From UBA9676 sp036005525 (lineage in GTDB: Bacteria; Actinomycetota; Actinomycetes; Streptosporangiales; Streptosporangiaceae): a stretch of DNA of 64,000 nt. This document shows positions 29,040 through 36,863 of this stretch, piece by piece. A program made the position numbers and the translations under genes. Location of the stretch: assembly GCA_036005525.1 (NCBI GenBank), contig DASYQM010000188.1, positions 1-64,000 on the forward strand. The letters are read 5' to 3'. A model generated the notes under the pieces. It worked only from the letters and a program-made list of their open reading frames with translations. It did no database searches and had not been told where the DNA came from. Numbering within the stretch: the stretch's first letter is position 1; each line of letters begins with the position of its first letter.

Positions 29040-29378
29040 TCAGGGGCTCAGGGTGGCCCGGATGGCGCCGTCGGCGCCGACGTGGAAGACCACCGCCCCC
29101 GGGCCGACGTCCCGCACCACCGCCAGGTCGCCCGGGTCTGGTTCGTCGGCGTCGCTGACCAGGGCGGCCGCCTCCAGGACCGTGGCCCCGCTGGACACCG
29201 CCATCGCCACGGCCAGGCGCAACGCCGAGAGCCGCAGTGTCGGCAGGTTCACCGCGGCCGCGGCGTACGTCCGGCCCGTCTCGTCCCGCACCGCCGCGCC
29301 CTCGGCCGCCGCGACGCGGGCACGCGCGGAACGCGCCAGGGTGATGATCTTCTCGTCTTCCGTGCCGGGGCCGCCCAC
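29040..29378 (-). CDS. Cytidine deaminase-like protein lacking zinc ligands
   Basis: This 112-residue protein matches the small deaminase-like protein usually encoded next to era in actinomycetes (DEKIITLARSARARVAAAEGAAVRD, RTYAAAAVNLP, LRLSALRLAVAMAVSSGA). True cytidine deaminases bind zinc through a His/Cys-Ala-Glu motif and Cys-x-x-Cys. This protein has no cysteine at all and no HAE or CAE, so it probably cannot deaminate. A structural or RNA-related role near Era is possible but unproven. Confidence 0.75.
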   Translation of the reverse strand: MGGPGTEDEKIITLARSARARVAAAEGAAVRDETGRTYAAAAVNLPTLRLSALRLAVAMAVSSGATVLEAAALVSDADEPDPGDLAVVRDVGPGAVVFHVGADGAIRATLSP

Positions 29379-29406
29379 GGCGCAGATTCTAACCGAGACC
29401 TTTCAC

Positions 29407-29445
29407 GCATTCCGGTCATTCCGGCGTCCGCTTTGACCGGAATGC
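29407..29445. promoter_or_regulatory. Perfect 12-bp-arm inverted repeat
   Basis: GCATTCCGGTCA (29407-29418) and TGACCGGAATGC (29434-29445) are perfect complements around a 15-base loop. The element lies after the CNNM gene stop (29500 end) and just upstream of the deaminase-like gene start (29378). It could end the upstream transcript or be an operator for the downstream genes. There is no T-run. Confidence 0.5.
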
Positions 29446-29499
29446 GGGCACCAGACCCGGGAGCCGCCCGCGACGTGCCCCGTGCTGGTGGGCGGCGGC

Positions 29500-30804
29500 C
29501 TACTGGCCGTTCCGGGACTGCCCGTCCGGTCCGCCGGCCTGGGCGCCCGGCGTCTCCCGCTCCACGGTCACCGTTCCGATCCGGTTCCGGCGGCCCGCCA
29601 GGCTCTCCGCGGTCAGCGTCAGCCCGGAAACGGTGGCGACCGACCCGGCGATCGGCACCCGGCCGAGCGCGTAGGCGAGCAGGCCGCCGACCGTCTCCAC
29701 GTCCTCGGCATCGATGCTGACCCCGAACAGCTCCTCAAGGTCGGTCACGGGGAGCCGGGCCGTCACCCGGGCCCGCCCGGGACCCAGCCAGTCCACGATC
29801 GGCTGCTCCTGGTCGTACTCGTCGGTGATCTCGCCGACGATCTCCTCCAGGATGTCCTCGATGGTGACCAGGCCCGCCGTCCCGCCGTACTCGTCGATGA
29901 CGATCGCGAGGTGGATCTGGCGCGCCTGCATCTCCCGCAGCAGCGCATCCACCGGCTTGCTCTCGGGCACGAACGTGGCCGGCCGCATCACCGTATCGAC
30001 CTTTGTCACCGACTCGCTGTCCTGGTTGTTCTCGATGTGCTGCACCAGATCCTTGAGGTAGGCGATGCCGATCACGTCGTCCAGGTTCTCGCCGACCACG
30101 GGGATCCGTGAGAAACCGCTGCGCAAGGCCAGCGAGAGCGCCTGCCGGACGGTTTTGCCGCGCTCGACGAAGACCATGTCGGTGCGGGGCACCATAACCT
30201 CGCGCACGATGGTCTCGCCCAGCTCGAACACCGACTGCATCATCGCGCTCTCGCCCGGCTCGATCACCCGGCGCTGCTCAAGCAGGTCCACCAGACCCCG
30301 CAGTTCCTCCTCGGAGGCGAGCGCGCCTTCCCTGGTGCCCCGGCCCGATGTGAGCACGCCGCCGGCCGCGAGCAGCATCCGCGGCAGCGGCCCGAACACC
30401 CGCACGACCGGGTAGAGGATGCCGGCGGCCGCGACCGCGAGCCGCCCCTCGTACTTGCGGCCCAGCATCCGGGGAGCGATCCCGGCGACCGCGAGCAGCA
30501 CAACCGCCATCACGGCCACCGCGATGAGGAACGTCCGCCAGCCGGAACCCAGCCAGTGCAGGAGCGCCGCCGTCACGAGCACTGTCGCGGCGACCTCACA
30601 GCAGATCTGGACCAGCAGCAGCACGCTCAGGTAGACCGGCGCGTCGGCGAGCACAGCCGGGAGCCGCCCGGCCCCACGGCCTTCCCTGGCACGGGTCAGT
30701 TCCCTGCCACCCGCACGGGAGACGCGGATCAGGGCGACTTCGGTGGCAACACACAGCCCTGCCAGCAGCGCGAGCACCAGAGCGGCGGCTACCAGCCACG
30801 CCAT
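29500..30804 (-). CDS. CNNM/CorC (HlyC) family membrane protein
   Basis: This 434-residue protein is of the type linked to magnesium/cobalt efflux. The N-terminal CNNM (DUF21) domain has four hydrophobic helices (AWLVAAALVLALLAGLCV to AVLLAVAGIAP). Two CBS domains follow (EVMVPRTDMVFVE with SRIPVVGENLDDVIG, then VMRPATFVPESKPV with LAIVIDEYGGTAGLV). The C-terminal CorC/HlyC domain ends in a Gly-rich tail. The ATG at 30804 lies 8 bp after the ybeY stop. It belongs to the phoH-ybeY-CNNM-era cluster. Confidence 0.93.
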   Translation of the reverse strand: MAWLVAAALVLALLAGLCVATEVALIRVSRAGGRELTRAREGRGAGRLPAVLADAPVYLSVLLLVQICCEVAATVLVTAALLHWLGSGWRTFLIAVAVMAVVLLAVAGIAPRMLGRKYEGRLAVAAAGILYPVVRVFGPLPRMLLAAGGVLTSGRGTREGALASEEELRGLVDLLEQRRVIEPGESAMMQSVFELGETIVREVMVPRTDMVFVERGKTVRQALSLALRSGFSRIPVVGENLDDVIGIAYLKDLVQHIENNQDSESVTKVDTVMRPATFVPESKPVDALLREMQARQIHLAIVIDEYGGTAGLVTIEDILEEIVGEITDEYDQEQPIVDWLGPGRARVTARLPVTDLEELFGVSIDAEDVETVGGLLAYALGRVPIAGSVATVSGLTLTAESLAGRRNRIGTVTVERETPGAQAGGPDGQSRNGQ

Positions 30805-30811
30805 CGCAGCA

Positions 30812-31330
30812 TCACCCGGATTCGTTCTGCGCCTTCGGATCCCGGCCGGCCGCGTGCCCGGCACGCCAGCCACCCAGGAGCCGGTCCTGCAGCCCGAACA
30901 TCGTGGCACGCTCTTCCGGGTCGGCGTGATCATATCCGAGCAGGTGCAGGATGCCGTGGGTGCACAGCATCTCCAGCTCGTCCGCCACCGGGTGCTGTGC
31001 TGCCCGCGCCTGCTCGGTGGCGACCTCCGGGCACAGCACGACGTCACCGAGCAGCCCAGGGACCAGGCCCGGCTCGCCGCCGCGGTCGGCGCGGTCGCTC
31101 CCGGGCGGCGGCGGCCTCAGCTCGTCCATGGGGAAGGCAAGGACATCGGTCGGCCCGGGCTCACCGAGCCAGCGCTGGTGCAGGTCGGCTATGGTGCCCG
31201 GGTCGACCAGCAGAACGGACAGCTCCGCGAGTGGGTGCATGCGCATGGCGCCGAGCACGTACCGGGCCAGCGCCGCCAGGGCAGGCTCATCCACCGCGAT
31301 CCCCGACTCGTTGGCGACCTCAATGCTCAC
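30812..31330 (-). CDS. ybeY: Endoribonuclease YbeY
   Basis: YbeY is a zinc-dependent RNase needed for 16S rRNA 3'-end maturation and ribosome quality control. The metal-binding motif HGILHLLGYDH, with three histidines, is near residue 130, and PTDVLAFPMDE is the other conserved block. At 172 residues it is normal for actinobacteria. It follows phoH by 32 bp in the same orientation. Confidence 0.96.
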   Translation of the reverse strand: MSIEVANESGIAVDEPALAALARYVLGAMRMHPLAELSVLLVDPGTIADLHQRWLGEPGPTDVLAFPMDELRPPPPGSDRADRGGEPGLVPGLLGDVVLCPEVATEQARAAQHPVADELEMLCTHGILHLLGYDHADPEERATMFGLQDRLLGGWRAGHAAGRDPKAQNESG

Positions 31331-31362
31331 GGCCGGCCGCCTTTCACCGGGCCCGTCGGCCG

Positions 31363-32505
31363 CTAAGCACGGGGGCCAACGCCACGGGAGGTCCCCCGGC
31401 CACCTTCGCGCTGCGCGCGGTCACGCACGCCCTCGCGGCGCCCGTTGCCAGGCAGCCGCTGCGCCCGCCCCGGGGCCGCGCGGGTGCGCGCGTCATAGGC
31501 TGCGTAGGCGTCCACGATGTCGCTGACCAGCCGGTGCCGCACCACGTCGTGGCTGGTCAGCCGGGAGAAGTAGATGTCTTCCACGCCGTCGAGGATCTCC
31601 TGGACGAGCTGCAGGCCGCCGGCCTGGCCGGCCGGCAGGTCCACCTGGGTGATGTCACCGGTGACCACCATCTTGGAGCCGAAGCCGAGCCGCGTGAGGA
31701 ACATCTTCATCTGCTCGGCAGAGGTGTTCTGCGCCTCGTCCAGGATGATGAACGAGTCGTTGAGCGTCCGGCCGCGCATGTAGGCCAGCGGCGCGACCTC
31801 GATCGTCCCGGCGGCCATCAGCCGCGGGATCGACTCCGGGTCCAGCATGTCGTGCAGCGCGTCGTACAACGGCCGCAGGTAGGGGTCGATCTTCTCGTAG
31901 AGGGTGCCGGGCAGGAAACCGAGGCGCTCCCCGGCCTCCACCGCGGGCCGGGTGAGGATGATCCTGGTCACTTCCTTGGCCTGCAGTGCCTTGACCGCTT
32001 TGGCCATCGCGAGGTAGGTCTTCCCGGTCCCGGCCGGCCCAATGCAGAAGACGATCGTGTGCTCGTCGATCGCGTCCACATACCGCTTCTGGTTGAGCGT
32101 CTTGGGGCGGATCGTCCGGCCGCGGGAGGACAGGATGTCGAGGGTCAGCACATCCGCCGGGCGAACGCCCGATTTGCGACGGAGCATGGACACGATCCGC
32201 TCCACCGCGCCGGGCGTGAGCTCCGCGCCCCCGGCGAGCAGCGCGGTGAGCTCCTCGAACAGCTCAGCGACCACGGCCGTCTCCGCCGGCGCACCGGAGA
32301 TCGTGATCTCGTTGCCGCGGACGTGGATGTCGGCGTCGAACGAGTCCTCGATCACCCGCAGCAGCTCGTCACCGGATCCCAGCAGGCTGACCATCGAATG
32401 ATCATCGGGGATGACGACCTTGACCTGGGTGGGCTCGGCGGCCGGTGGGCCGGCGGGAGATTCACCGCGGGTGCGGTTCCGGGGATCGCCGGACGTGTCT
32501 GTCAA
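31363..32505 (-). CDS. phoH: PhoH family ATPase
   Basis: This 380-residue P-loop protein is of the PhoH type, with Walker A GPAGTGKTYLAMAKAV near residue 160, Walker B FIILDEAQN, and VTGDITQVDLP. The N-terminal segment VKVVIPDDHSMVSLLG and a KH-like stretch precede the ATPase. The C-terminus is a basic Arg/Gly tail. The TTG at 32505 follows GGAGACAAGG and is the best start seen. In this cluster PhoH is thought to act with YbeY and Era in RNA metabolism. Confidence 0.93.
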   Translation of the reverse strand: MTDTSGDPRNRTRGESPAGPPAAEPTQVKVVIPDDHSMVSLLGSGDELLRVIEDSFDADIHVRGNEITISGAPAETAVVAELFEELTALLAGGAELTPGAVERIVSMLRRKSGVRPADVLTLDILSSRGRTIRPKTLNQKRYVDAIDEHTIVFCIGPAGTGKTYLAMAKAVKALQAKEVTRIILTRPAVEAGERLGFLPGTLYEKIDPYLRPLYDALHDMLDPESIPRLMAAGTIEVAPLAYMRGRTLNDSFIILDEAQNTSAEQMKMFLTRLGFGSKMVVTGDITQVDLPAGQAGGLQLVQEILDGVEDIYFSRLTSHDVVRHRLVSDIVDAYAAYDARTRAAPGRAQRLPGNGRREGVRDRAQREGGRGTSRGVGPRA

Positions 32506-32695
32506 TTCCTTGTCTCCGAAGGGGCGCAGGCGCGTGCCCGCGGTCGCATGGTCCCCATGCTATCCGCGCGGTGCGGAGGCTCCGGCAATAGAACTGCCGG
32601 CCTCGCGGGCCGACGCATCCCGCCTGGCGGTGTGGGGCTTGCCATCCGGGCGCGGATGACCCGCCCCCTTTTCCGGCGTCCCATTGCCGGCGCCT

Positions 32696-33040
32696 CTAGC
32701 CGGGCGGCCAGGCGAGCGGCCGGCCGCCGAGCACGTGGGCGTGGGCGTGGAACACCGTCTGCCCGGCCTGTGGCCCGGTGTTGAAGACCACCCGGTACCC
32801 GGTCTCGCTCACCCCTTCGTCCTCGGCGACCTTGTGCGCCAGGCCCGCCACCTCGTCCAGCAGGCCGTCGTCGGCCGCGGCGAGGGCGGCCAGGTCGCGG
32901 TAGTGGTCCTTCGGTATGACCAGCACGTGGGTGGGTGCCTGTGGGTTGATGTCCCGGAACGCGAGGGTGCGGGCGGTCTCGGCCACGCGCTGAGCCGGGA
33001 TCTCGCCCGCCACGATCTTGCAGAAAAGGCAATCCGCCAC
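32696..33040 (-). CDS. HIT-family nucleotide-binding protein
   Basis: This 114-residue histidine-triad protein of the HINT type is likely to hydrolyse adenosine phosphoramidates. CLFCKIVAGEIPA with the CxxC pair is at the N-terminus, THVLVIPKDHYRDL in the middle, and the triad FHAHAHVLGG near the end. The start is GTG at 33040. It is divergent from the sigma gene at 33251, with a 210-bp region of palindromes between them. Confidence 0.94.
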   Translation of the reverse strand: MADCLFCKIVAGEIPAQRVAETARTLAFRDINPQAPTHVLVIPKDHYRDLAALAAADDGLLDEVAGLAHKVAEDEGVSETGYRVVFNTGPQAGQTVFHAHAHVLGGRPLAWPPG

Positions 33041-33129
33041 GGGGGCGATCTTAGCTTGTTACTCCCGCAACAGGCCGCCGACATATATGGTGGCATGGTT
33101 GCGAATCCTCGGCGCACGCCCCGCAATTG

Positions 33130-33195
33130 CACGTGGACCACGTGAACAGGTTCCACCCGCGCGCAACGGTGTGACGCCCGGACCGGGTACGTCAC
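33130..33195. promoter_or_regulatory. Two palindromes upstream of a sigma factor gene
   Basis: CACGTGG-A-CCACGTG (33130-33144) has 7-base perfect arms. GTGACG-CCCGG-A-CCGGG-TA-CGTCAC (33171-33195) is a 25-bp nested palindrome. Both lie in the divergent region between the HIT gene (start 33040) and the sigma gene (start 33251) and look like operators. No regulator is identified. Confidence 0.5.
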
Positions 33196-33250
33196 AGGCA
33201 ACTCGCCTGGATGAGTTCTGGGGGTGGGTTGGTGAGGTCAGGCTCCCGAC

Positions 33251-33877
33251 GTGGATGCAGCGCCGAATTTTGACATGACCGCGGGTGAACCTGACACGGT
33301 ACCCGTGCGTCCCATTCACGTGACCGAAACCCTAGTGGCAGATGCTGCGCTTGGTGCGGTTCCCGCTGGTTCGGTTGCCACGGAGTGGGACGCCGATCAG
33401 GCGCTTACCGCGATGTACAGCACGCACTATCGCTCGCTGGTGCGCCTGGCCGCCCTCCTGGTACGCGACGTTGCCACCGCGGAGGAGGTGGTGCAGGAGT
33501 CGTTCATAGCCATGCACACCGCCTGGCGCCGGGTCCGGGACAACGACAAGGCGCTGTCCTACCTGAGGCAGTCAGTTGTCAACCGGTCACGTTCGGTACT
33601 GCGGCACCGGGTGGTGGTCGACCGCAACGCACCCAAGCCCGCTCCTGACATGCCCAGCGCCGAGCAGGGCGCGCTGACCTTGCTCGAGCGTTCGGAGGTG
33701 GTCACCGCGCTGCGCGCGCTGCCGCCGCGGCAGCGAGAAGCGCTCGTGCTCAGGTACTACCTGGATCTTTCGGAAGCACAGATCGCCGGCGCCATGGGGA
33801 TCAGCAGAGGCGCGGTGAAGAGTCATACGGCCAGGGCCATCGCGGCTATGCGGGCCGTCTTGGAGATGGGGACATGA
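33251..33877 (+). CDS. SigE-family RNA polymerase sigma factor
   Basis: This 208-residue two-domain sigma factor has region 2 with YRSLVRLAALLVRDVATAEEVVQESFIAM and region 4 with PPRQREALVLRYYLDLSEAQIA and MGISRGAVKSHTARA. The first 40 residues are extra compared with a minimal ECF factor. The start is GTG 33251; ATG 33275 is an alternative and neither has a good Shine-Dalgarno. It is followed after 40 bp by a membrane protein gene, the likely partner. Confidence 0.9.
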   Translation: MDAAPNFDMTAGEPDTVPVRPIHVTETLVADAALGAVPAGSVATEWDADQALTAMYSTHYRSLVRLAALLVRDVATAEEVVQESFIAMHTAWRRVRDNDKALSYLRQSVVNRSRSVLRHRVVVDRNAPKPAPDMPSAEQGALTLLERSEVVTALRALPPRQREALVLRYYLDLSEAQIAGAMGISRGAVKSHTARAIAAMRAVLEMGT

Positions 33878-33917
33878 GAGGGGCCGGGGAGGCCGGAAGC
33901 GGCCTGGAGCGATACGC

Positions 33918-34778
33918 ATGACGCCAGTAAATGGGGACTTCGACCTGATGCTTCGGGATGCACTGCATGCCGAGGTGGATTCGCTCGAGCCCGCCGCGGG
34001 CGGTCTCGAGCGGATCCGTCAGCGGACGCGTGCGCCGTGGCTGCTGCGGCAGGCCTCACTGATGCTGACCGAGTGCGTGGACCTGGCCCGGCTGATCGGG
34101 ATCCGGCTCGAACTGCGGTTGACCAGCGCGCGGGCCGCTGTTGCCGGCCGCGGCGGGACACGGGCGGCGTTCGTCGGCCTGCTCAGCTCGACGGTGGCCG
34201 TTCTGGCGGGCTTGTTCACGCCGCCACGGCGCCGCGGTGCCGCGCACCGGAGCGGGGGAGGCTCCACCCTGGGCTGGCTGCGGCCGGTCCTGGCGGTGAC
34301 CGGCGCCGTCGTCATCGTGGTGGCGGGGGTCTACGGCCTCGCCCAGGTGCGGGACAGAATCGTGCTCGAGCTGTTCCGGGGCGGCAGCAGCGTCCCGGCC
34401 AGTCCCGGCTCCGGCGCCGGGACCGGCCACGAGGTGCCCACGCTGAACGGTCAGTCGAACCCGGCCATCGCGCCGTCCGGTGCCGGGACCACGTCCACAA
34501 CGCCCTCAGCGAAGCCCACCTGCTCGCCCACGCCCGGCCAGCAGGCCAACCCGACCCCGACGCCGAGCATCACCCCGACCCCGACGACCACGCCGACGAC
34601 GTCGCCGACCCCAACCCCGACCGACAGCACCACTCCGGCGCCGAGTACCAGCGCGGCGAGCAGCGAGGTGTCGGCGAACACGGTGAGCACCCGGACGGTC
34701 GTGACGAAAGCCACGCCCGCCACCGACTGCGCGGGGCCGAGTTCGAGCAGCCACGCCAGTAGCACCGCGACTGGTTAG
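33918..34778 (+). CDS. Single-pass membrane protein with Thr/Pro-rich outer region
   Basis: This 286-residue protein has a cytoplasmic part of about 125 residues with an anti-sigma-like first helix (LMLRDALHAEVDSLEPAAGG). One membrane helix follows near 130-145 (VLAVTGAVVIVVAGVYGLA), then an outer region dominated by Thr-Pro repeats (PTPTPSITPTPTTTPTTSP). A weakly hydrophobic stretch near residue 85 could also touch the membrane. No zinc motif is present. It probably regulates or signals to the sigma factor upstream, but no family name is certain. Confidence 0.7.
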   Translation: MTPVNGDFDLMLRDALHAEVDSLEPAAGGLERIRQRTRAPWLLRQASLMLTECVDLARLIGIRLELRLTSARAAVAGRGGTRAAFVGLLSSTVAVLAGLFTPPRRRGAAHRSGGGSTLGWLRPVLAVTGAVVIVVAGVYGLAQVRDRIVLELFRGGSSVPASPGSGAGTGHEVPTLNGQSNPAIAPSGAGTTSTTPSAKPTCSPTPGQQANPTPTPSITPTPTTTPTTSPTPTPTDSTTPAPSTSAASSEVSANTVSTRTVVTKATPATDCAGPSSSSHASSTATG

Positions 34779-34822
34779 CTTCTCCTGGCCGCGCACCGCC
34801 GCTGTGGGCCCTCGGCCAGCAT

Positions 34823-34895
34823 GACGCCTGACGCCTGCGCGATGCCTGACGTCTGCGCGGCGCCTGGCGCCAGTGTCACGCCTGGCGCCAGCGGC
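34823..34895. repeat. Imperfect 18-19 bp tandem repeat
   Basis: GACGCCTGACGCCTGCGCG (34823) is followed by GATGCCTGACGTCTGCGCG (34841). CGCCTGGCGCCAG then occurs at 34861 and 34880. The array lies between two convergent genes, and the rsmE stop codon (34876) falls inside it. Confidence 0.5.
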
Positions 34896-35814
34896 CGGCC
34901 CGGCTGAGGATGACGGACGCGGCGACCACGCCAGCGGTGGAGGTCCGCAACACGGTAGGGCCCAGATGGGCACCGACCACACCGGCCCCGGCCAGCGCCG
35001 CCGTTTCGGCCGGGGTCAGCCCGCCCTCCGGGCCGACGATCACCAGCAGGTCGCCCGACGATGGCAGTGGCAGCGTGCTCAGCGCGGTCCCGGCACCGGG
35101 ATCGAGCAGCACGGCCAGGGCCGCCGGCTGCACGGCGCGAACGACCTCATCCGTCGACGCGAGCCCGGCCACCTCCGGGAACCTGGCCCGGCGGGCCTGC
35201 TTAGCGGCCTCACGTGCGGTCGCCCGCCAGCGGGCGAGCGCCCGCTCCCCCCGCTGGCCGTGCCACTGGGTGACACAGCGCTGCGCCGCCCAGGGCACGA
35301 TCACATCCACTCCCGCCTCGGTCATCAGATCCACCGCAAGCTGGCCCCGGTCCCCCTTGGGAAGCGCCTGGACCACCACCAGCGCGGGATCGGAAGGCGG
35401 CTCGACCCGGCGCGACCGGACGGCGAGCTGCAGCACGCCGGCGTCGGCCTGCGTGACGACGCACTCGGCCACCTGACCCGCCCCGTCGGTCACATTTGCC
35501 CGCTCTCCGGGGGCCAGCCGGCGGACCGTGGCACCATGGCGCCCCTCCGGGCCGGCCAGGACGATCACATCGCCGGCCACGGCGCTGGCGGTGGCCAGGA
35601 AGACCGGCGGCCGCGCGTCCGGGCCCCGCGCGCCGTGGCCCGTTGCGTCCTGGCGCGCCGTGTCCAGGCCGGGTGCGCTTCGGCCCGGTGCCTCCGGGCC
35701 CGCTGGCTGACAGCCCCGTGCGGCTGCCCGGTCAGCGGCCGTTGAACGCGTCCCGCAGCCTGGAGAAGAACCCCTGCTGGCCGGGCGCGAACCTGCCCGG
35801 CGGGGCCTCCTCAC
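34876..35814 (-). CDS. rsmE: 16S rRNA (uracil1498-N3)-methyltransferase
   Basis: RsmE methylates U1498 of 16S rRNA. The PUA-like N-terminal domain begins at PPVFLATASAVAGD near residue 70. The SPOUT knot has VIVPWAAQRCV, LLVIVGPEGGLTPAE and LGPTVLRTSTAG. The only in-frame ATG/GTG before homology is the GTG at 35814, giving 312 residues and an 83-bp overlap with dnaJ. About 70 leading residues are Arg/Gly/Pro-rich and unlike the family. A CTG near 35675 or an upstream deletion could explain this. The gene follows dnaJ, as in many actinobacteria. Confidence 0.9.
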   Translation of the reverse strand: MRRPRRAGSRPASRGSSPGCGTRSTAADRAAARGCQPAGPEAPGRSAPGLDTARQDATGHGARGPDARPPVFLATASAVAGDVIVLAGPEGRHGATVRRLAPGERANVTDGAGQVAECVVTQADAGVLQLAVRSRRVEPPSDPALVVVQALPKGDRGQLAVDLMTEAGVDVIVPWAAQRCVTQWHGQRGERALARWRATAREAAKQARRARFPEVAGLASTDEVVRAVQPAALAVLLDPGAGTALSTLPLPSSGDLLVIVGPEGGLTPAETAALAGAGVVGAHLGPTVLRTSTAGVVAASVILSRAGRWRQA

Positions 35815-36862
35815 CGCGCAGCTGCGCCAGCTGCTTGAGCAGCGCTTCCTGCTCCTCGTCGAGCTTGGCCGGCGTCTCTACCGTGACGTGGATGACCAGG
35901 TCGCCACGCCCGGAATCGTTCAGGTGCCGCACTCCCAGGCCATAGAGCGGGATGACCTGGCCTGACTGCGTGCCCGGCCGAATGTCCAGGTCCCTGGCGC
36001 CGTCCAGCGTCTCCACCGACAATGTCGCGCCGAGGGCAGCGGACACCATCGGGATCGTGACCGTGCAGTGGAGATCATCGCCCTGGCGCTCGAAGATCGG
36101 GTGCGCCCGCTGGACGATCTCGAGGAACAGGTCGCCGGGCGGCCCGCCCCCGGGGCCGACCTCCCCCTCGCCCGCGAGCTGGATGTGGGTGCCATCCTCG
36201 ACGCCCGCCGGGATCCTGACCTTGATGGTGCGGCGCGTGCGCACCCGGCCGTCCGCGTCGCATTCGGGGCACGGCCGCCGGATGATCGTGCCGTAGCCGC
36301 CGCAGGCAGGGCACGGCCGGGAGGTCATGACCTGGCCGAGGAAGGACCTGGCGACCTGGCTCACCTCGCCGCGTCCGGCACACACGTCGCAGGTCTCGGG
36401 GTGCGTGCCGGGCGCGGTGCCCTCGCCCGAGCAGGTGGGGCACACCACGGCCGTGTCCACCACCAGTTCCCTGGTCGCCCCGAACGCGCACTCGGCGAGG
36501 TCGAGATCCACCCGGATGGTGGCGTTGCGGCCCCGGCGGGCACGGCTGCGCGGCCCTCGTGGCCCCGCGCCGGTGCCGAAGAACGCGTCCATGATGTCGC
36601 TGAACGGGAAACCCGCCCCGAACCCAGCCGGACCGGCGGCCCCGGGCCGGGCGAACGGGTCCGCCCCGAGGTCGTACATCTGCCGCTTCTCCGGGTCGGA
36701 GAGCACCTCGTAGGCCTGCGTGATCTCCTTGAACCGCTCCTGGGTCTGCGGGTCGGGGTTGACGTCCGGGTGTAGCTCCCTGGCGAGCCGGCGGTAGGCC
36801 TTCTTGATCTCGTCGGGGCCCGCGTCGCGGCGGATCCCGAGGATCCCGTAGTAGTCGTTCAC
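35732..36862 (-). CDS. dnaJ: Chaperone protein DnaJ (HrcA-regulated copy)
   Basis: This DnaK co-chaperone has 376 residues. The J domain has YYGILGIRRDAG and the HPD motif in ELHPDVNPDP. A Gly/Phe linker follows. The zinc region has four CxxCxxxG motifs (CPTCSGEGT, CDVCAGRGE, CPACGGYGT, CPECDADGR), and the substrate-binding C-terminal domains end near residue 340. It lies 1 bp after hrcA and is surely co-transcribed from the CIRCE-controlled promoter. This is the DnaJ2-type gene of actinomycetes. Confidence 0.96.
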   Translation of the reverse strand: MNDYYGILGIRRDAGPDEIKKAYRRLARELHPDVNPDPQTQERFKEITQAYEVLSDPEKRQMYDLGADPFARPGAAGPAGFGAGFPFSDIMDAFFGTGAGPRGPRSRARRGRNATIRVDLDLAECAFGATRELVVDTAVVCPTCSGEGTAPGTHPETCDVCAGRGEVSQVARSFLGQVMTSRPCPACGGYGTIIRRPCPECDADGRVRTRRTIKVRIPAGVEDGTHIQLAGEGEVGPGGGPPGDLFLEIVQRAHPIFERQGDDLHCTVTIPMVSAALGATLSVETLDGARDLDIRPGTQSGQVIPLYGLGVRHLNDSGRGDLVIHVTVETPAKLDEEQEALLKQLAQLRGEEAPPGRFAPGQQGFFSRLRDAFNGR

Positions 36863-36863
36863 G

